Below are positions 5,338-7,076 of a stretch of 7,076 nt of DNA, in pieces (position 1 is the stretch's first letter; each line of letters opens with the position of its first letter). The translations under genes were made by a program, and so were the position numbers. Below the pieces are notes generated by a model. The model was given only the letters and a program-made list of their open reading frames with translations, had not been told where the DNA came from and did not search any database. The stretch is from Nitriliruptoraceae bacterium. GTDB taxonomy: Bacteria; Actinomycetota; Nitriliruptoria; Nitriliruptorales; Nitriliruptoraceae. The stretch covers positions 1 to 7,076 of the forward strand of contig SKTN01000407.1 in assembly GCA_007117945.1 (NCBI GenBank), in the 5' to 3' direction.

Positions 5338-6687
5338 ATGGCATCCCGGGTTCGACCCGTCGACGAGGTCCGGCTCGGCGAGGGTTGGGGGCATCTCGAG
5401 CGTGACCGCGACCTGCCCGCGTGGCTCGCCCGTGCGACGCTGCGGGCGTTCCTGGCCAGCATCGATCACCGCAGGCACGCCGTGCTGCTGCCCTCGGGTG
5501 AGCGGGTGGGTGACCCGGCCGGTCCCTGCATCCGCATCGTGGACGAGGCGGACCTCGCAGCGCGGCTGTTCTCACAGGGGTCCCTGGGTTTCGGCGAAGC
5601 CTTCATCGTGGGCTCCTGGCGTGGACACCCCGGCGGCGGATCCGGCCACAGCGGCCACCCACCGGAGGACGTTCGCGCCGAACTGGATGCCGTGGCGGAG
5701 TGGTTGACCATCTACGCCGAGCGGATCGATCGGTTCGAACGCTCGCTCGCGCGCCTGGCCCGGCCGGTGTGGAACTGGCGCCTCCCTCAGGCGCGCGGCA
5801 ACGATCTGCAGGGCGCCAAGGCGAACATCTCCGCGCACTACGACCTGCCCGTGGAGTTCTTCCGGCTGTTCCTCGACGACACGCTGACCTACTCGTGCGG
5901 GCTGTTCACCAGCGCCACCAGCCTCCGTGACGCACAGATCGCCAAGGTGGAGCGGCTCCTCGATCTGGCTGACGTCCAGCCGGGGACGCGGCTGCTCGAC
6001 ATCGGCTGCGGCTGGGGGTTCCTGGCGGCCCACGCCGCGAGGACCAGGGACGTCGAGGTGGTCGGTATCACCCTCTCCGGACCCCAGGCAGGCGAGGCAC
6101 GGGAACTGGCCCGCGAGTTCGGGGTCGCAGACCGCGTGCGCATCGAGGTCACCGACTACCGCCAGCACCACGGCGAGTACGACGCGATCGTGTCGGTCGA
6201 GATGCTGGAAGCGGTCGGTTCGGACCACTGGGCTGCGTACGCGGCGAGCCTGGACCGTCTGTGCGCCGCAGATGGTCGCATCGCCCTGCAGGCGTTCACC
6301 TATCCCCATCAGCGGATGGTGCGGTCCAAGCGCAGCTACTCGTGGGTGGACCGCTACATCTTCCCGGGCGGGGAACTGATCAGCCTGGCGGAACTCGACC
6401 GCCTGTTCTGCCGCCAGGAGCCGGGCCGGTTCGAGATCCAGGACCTCAGCCGGCTGTCCGGCTCCTACGGCGTCACCCTGCGGCACTGGCGGCACCGGTT
6501 CAGCCAAGCGCTCGATCAGGTCAGGGACCTGGGGTTCGACGATAACTTCATCCGTGTGTGGCTGCTCTACCTCGCCTACTTCGAAGCCGGGTTCCGAGCG
6601 CGCTACCTCGACGTGTGGCAGGTCGGTCTCGGCCGCACGAGCCGGTCGGCCGCGCGCGGGTCGCGCGGCCGCCTGTCGATCGCGTAG
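5338..6687 (+). CDS. cfa: Cyclopropane-fatty-acyl-phospholipid synthase family methyltransferase
   Basis: Adds a SAM-derived methyl or methylene group across a double bond of acyl chains in membrane phospholipids; acts at the cytoplasmic membrane surface. 449 aa. The N-terminal lipid-binding-type domain covers about 1-150 and contains FGEAFIVGSW (85-94) and an unusual Gly/His-rich stretch (96-108). The catalytic domain has NISAHYDLP (163-171), TYSCGLF with C187 (E. coli Cys139), SAM motif DIGCGWG (221-227), SVEMLEAVG with E291 (Glu239), YIFPGG (340-345), SYGVTLRHW with Y377 (Tyr317), and GFDDNFIRVW...YLAYFEAGFR (399-420). The residues aligned by eye with E. coli His266 and Ile268 are Q318 and F320. 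The last 16 residues are a non-conserved Arg/Ser/Gly tail whose DNA forms a strong hairpin. No FAD-dependent reductase partner, as used for 10-methyl branched acids, lies in the window. The family is sure; the exact product (cyclopropane or methyl/methylene-branched chain) is not. Confidence 0.93.
   Translation: MASRVRPVDEVRLGEGWGHLERDRDLPAWLARATLRAFLASIDHRRHAVLLPSGERVGDPAGPCIRIVDEADLAARLFSQGSLGFGEAFIVGSWRGHPGGGSGHSGHPPEDVRAELDAVAEWLTIYAERIDRFERSLARLARPVWNWRLPQARGNDLQGAKANISAHYDLPVEFFRLFLDDTLTYSCGLFTSATSLRDAQIAKVERLLDLADVQPGTRLLDIGCGWGFLAAHAARTRDVEVVGITLSGPQAGEARELAREFGVADRVRIEVTDYRQHHGEYDAIVSVEMLEAVGSDHWAAYAASLDRLCAADGRIALQAFTYPHQRMVRSKRSYSWVDRYIFPGGELISLAELDRLFCRQEPGRFEIQDLSRLSGSYGVTLRHWRHRFSQALDQVRDLGFDDNFIRVWLLYLAYFEAGFRARYLDVWQVGLGRTSRSAARGSRGRLSIA
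6647..6671 (+). terminator. Strong GC hairpin at the 3' end of the cyclopropane synthase gene
   Basis: CGGCCGCGCG (6647-6656), loop CGGGT (6657-6661), then CGCGCGGCCG (6662-6671): a perfect 10-bp all-GC stem with a 5-base loop. It ends 13 bases before the stop codon, inside the part encoding the non-conserved tail. There is no T-tract. It could act as a T-less terminator or an mRNA 3' stabiliser, but lying within the coding region makes termination less certain. Confidence 0.4.
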
Positions 6688-6956
6688 CCCCGGGCAGCGG
6701 CGACGCGGTGGCGCCGGAGCGCCTGCGAGCGCAGCGACACGCGGGAGCGGCGACGAGGTCTGCCAGGGAGCGGCGTGGCGATACACCCGAGGTCACGCCG
6801 GTGCACCCGAGCCCTGCTGGTGCGCCGCTCCGGGAGGGGCGGCAGTCAGCGCTGGAGCGTCTGCGGCAGCGACCGATCACGCGGTCTGGCACGCTCGGAG
6901 CACCACCGCCGGTGCCTGTGGGCGATCCACCCGACCGCAGGCTCGTTGGGAGCCCC
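6688..6956. other. Intergenic stretch with hairpins and short direct repeats
   Basis: 269 bp after the cyclopropane synthase stop. It holds an imperfect direct repeat (GGGCAGCGGCGACGCGGT at 6692-6709, GGGAGCGGCGACGAGGT at 6743-6759, shorter copy GGGAGCGGCG at 6766-6775). There is also a small hairpin GGCGC-CGGA-GCGCC (6710-6723), and CACCCGAG twice, 20 bp apart (6784-6791, 6804-6811). The plus-strand frame of the next gene is open throughout. However, only about three quarters of its third positions are G or C, against nearly all after 6957, and codons such as CGA, AGG and GGA are frequent. It is therefore judged non-coding. No promoter consensus was recognised. Confidence 0.5.
6948..6952 (+). 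promoter_or_regulatory. Possible ribosome binding site for the right-edge gene
   Basis: GGGAG followed by CCCC and GTG 6957. The four-base spacing matches that seen before the methyltransferase start. It supports 6957 over the other in-frame GTG codons at 6708, 6801, 6912 and 6918. Confidence 0.45.
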
Positions 6957-7076
6957 GTGGAGCGCACCCCGCCGCGACCGACGACCGTCCGCCGCCTGGT
7001 CGGCGGCGTGCTCCTCGTGCTGCTCCTGATGGGCGTGCAGGGGGTGCGCTCGGTGGTGGAGGAGGCCGACCGCATC
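6957..7076 (+). CDS. N-terminus of an unknown membrane-anchored or secreted protein (3'-partial)
   Basis: Forty codons are visible before the right edge. The translation starts with a basic, proline-rich segment (VERTPPRPTTVRR, first residue Met in the cell). One hydrophobic segment follows (LVGGVLLVLLLMGVQGV), then a charged stretch (RSVVEEADRI). This is the pattern of a signal anchor or signal peptide; no signal-peptidase or lipobox site is seen. All but one of the 40 codons end in G or C, a sharp rise from the upstream part of the same frame, which supports both the coding call and the GTG start. Too little is present to name a family. It runs in the same direction as the cyclopropane synthase gene, but the 269-bp gap suggests a separate transcript. 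Confidence 0.6.
   Translation, partial: MERTPPRPTTVRRLVGGVLLVLLLMGVQGVRSVVEEADRI

Noticed and set aside
5572..6786. Minus-strand open frame of 404 codons opposite the cyclopropane synthase
   Set aside because: Complement of a strongly conserved gene; no motif in its translation.
6800..6807. GGTGCACC palindrome
   Set aside because: An 8-bp palindrome is expected by chance in DNA of this composition; nothing else marks it as a site.
6708..6956. Right-edge gene starting at GTG 6708 or 6801
   Set aside because: The frame is open, but third-position G/C content and codon choice are unlike the genes until 6957, where both become typical.
6548..7075. Minus-strand open frame of 175 codons at the right edge
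   Set aside because: Translation is Ser/Arg/Thr/Pro-rich low complexity and overlaps the synthase end; the plus-strand frame from 6957 has a better codon pattern and a credible membrane anchor.

Overview
The DNA is very GC-rich, with G or C at nearly every third codon position inside the genes and several GTG starts. This suggests a high-GC bacterium, most likely an actinomycete-type organism (Actinomycetota). The species cannot be told from the window. There is no tRNA, rRNA, CRISPR array, insertion sequence or phage gene, and the composition is even across the four main genes.

Layout. (1) 1-1371, plus strand: a multi-pass membrane class III nucleotidyl cyclase, probably cut by the left edge. 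(2) 1375-3642, plus strand, starting 3 bases after the cyclase stop: two cyclic-nucleotide-binding domains, a linker of Rossmann/ParA-like look, and a patatin-like (NTE-type) phospholipase/esterase domain. (3) 5098-3668, minus strand, convergent with the esterase gene across a 25-bp gap: one cyclic-nucleotide-binding-like domain fused to a class I SAM-dependent methyltransferase. (4) 5099-5337: a divergent promoter region holding a long inverted repeat. (5) 5338-6687, plus strand: a cyclopropane-fatty-acyl-phospholipid synthase-family methyltransferase. (6) 6688-6956: non-coding, hairpin- and repeat-rich. (7) 6957 to the right edge: the start of a gene for a membrane-anchored or secreted protein of unknown function.

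How the genes may work together (inference). The cyclase would make a cyclic nucleotide at the membrane. The co-transcribed esterase, with two intact-looking cNMP pockets, would be the direct receiver and would hydrolyse phospholipid or lysophospholipid. The cNMP-like-domain methyltransferase may act on a released fatty acid or another lipid. The cyclopropane synthase family enzyme modifies acyl chains in the bilayer. The window therefore reads as a cyclic-nucleotide-controlled membrane-lipid remodelling or lipid-signal locus. Each enzyme family is known. The arrangement is the part worth attention, together with three departures from standard active sites: Gln for the purine-selecting Lys in the cyclase, a missing phosphate-binding Arg in the methyltransferase's sensor domain, and Gln/Phe for the usual His/Ile in the cyclopropane synthase pocket.
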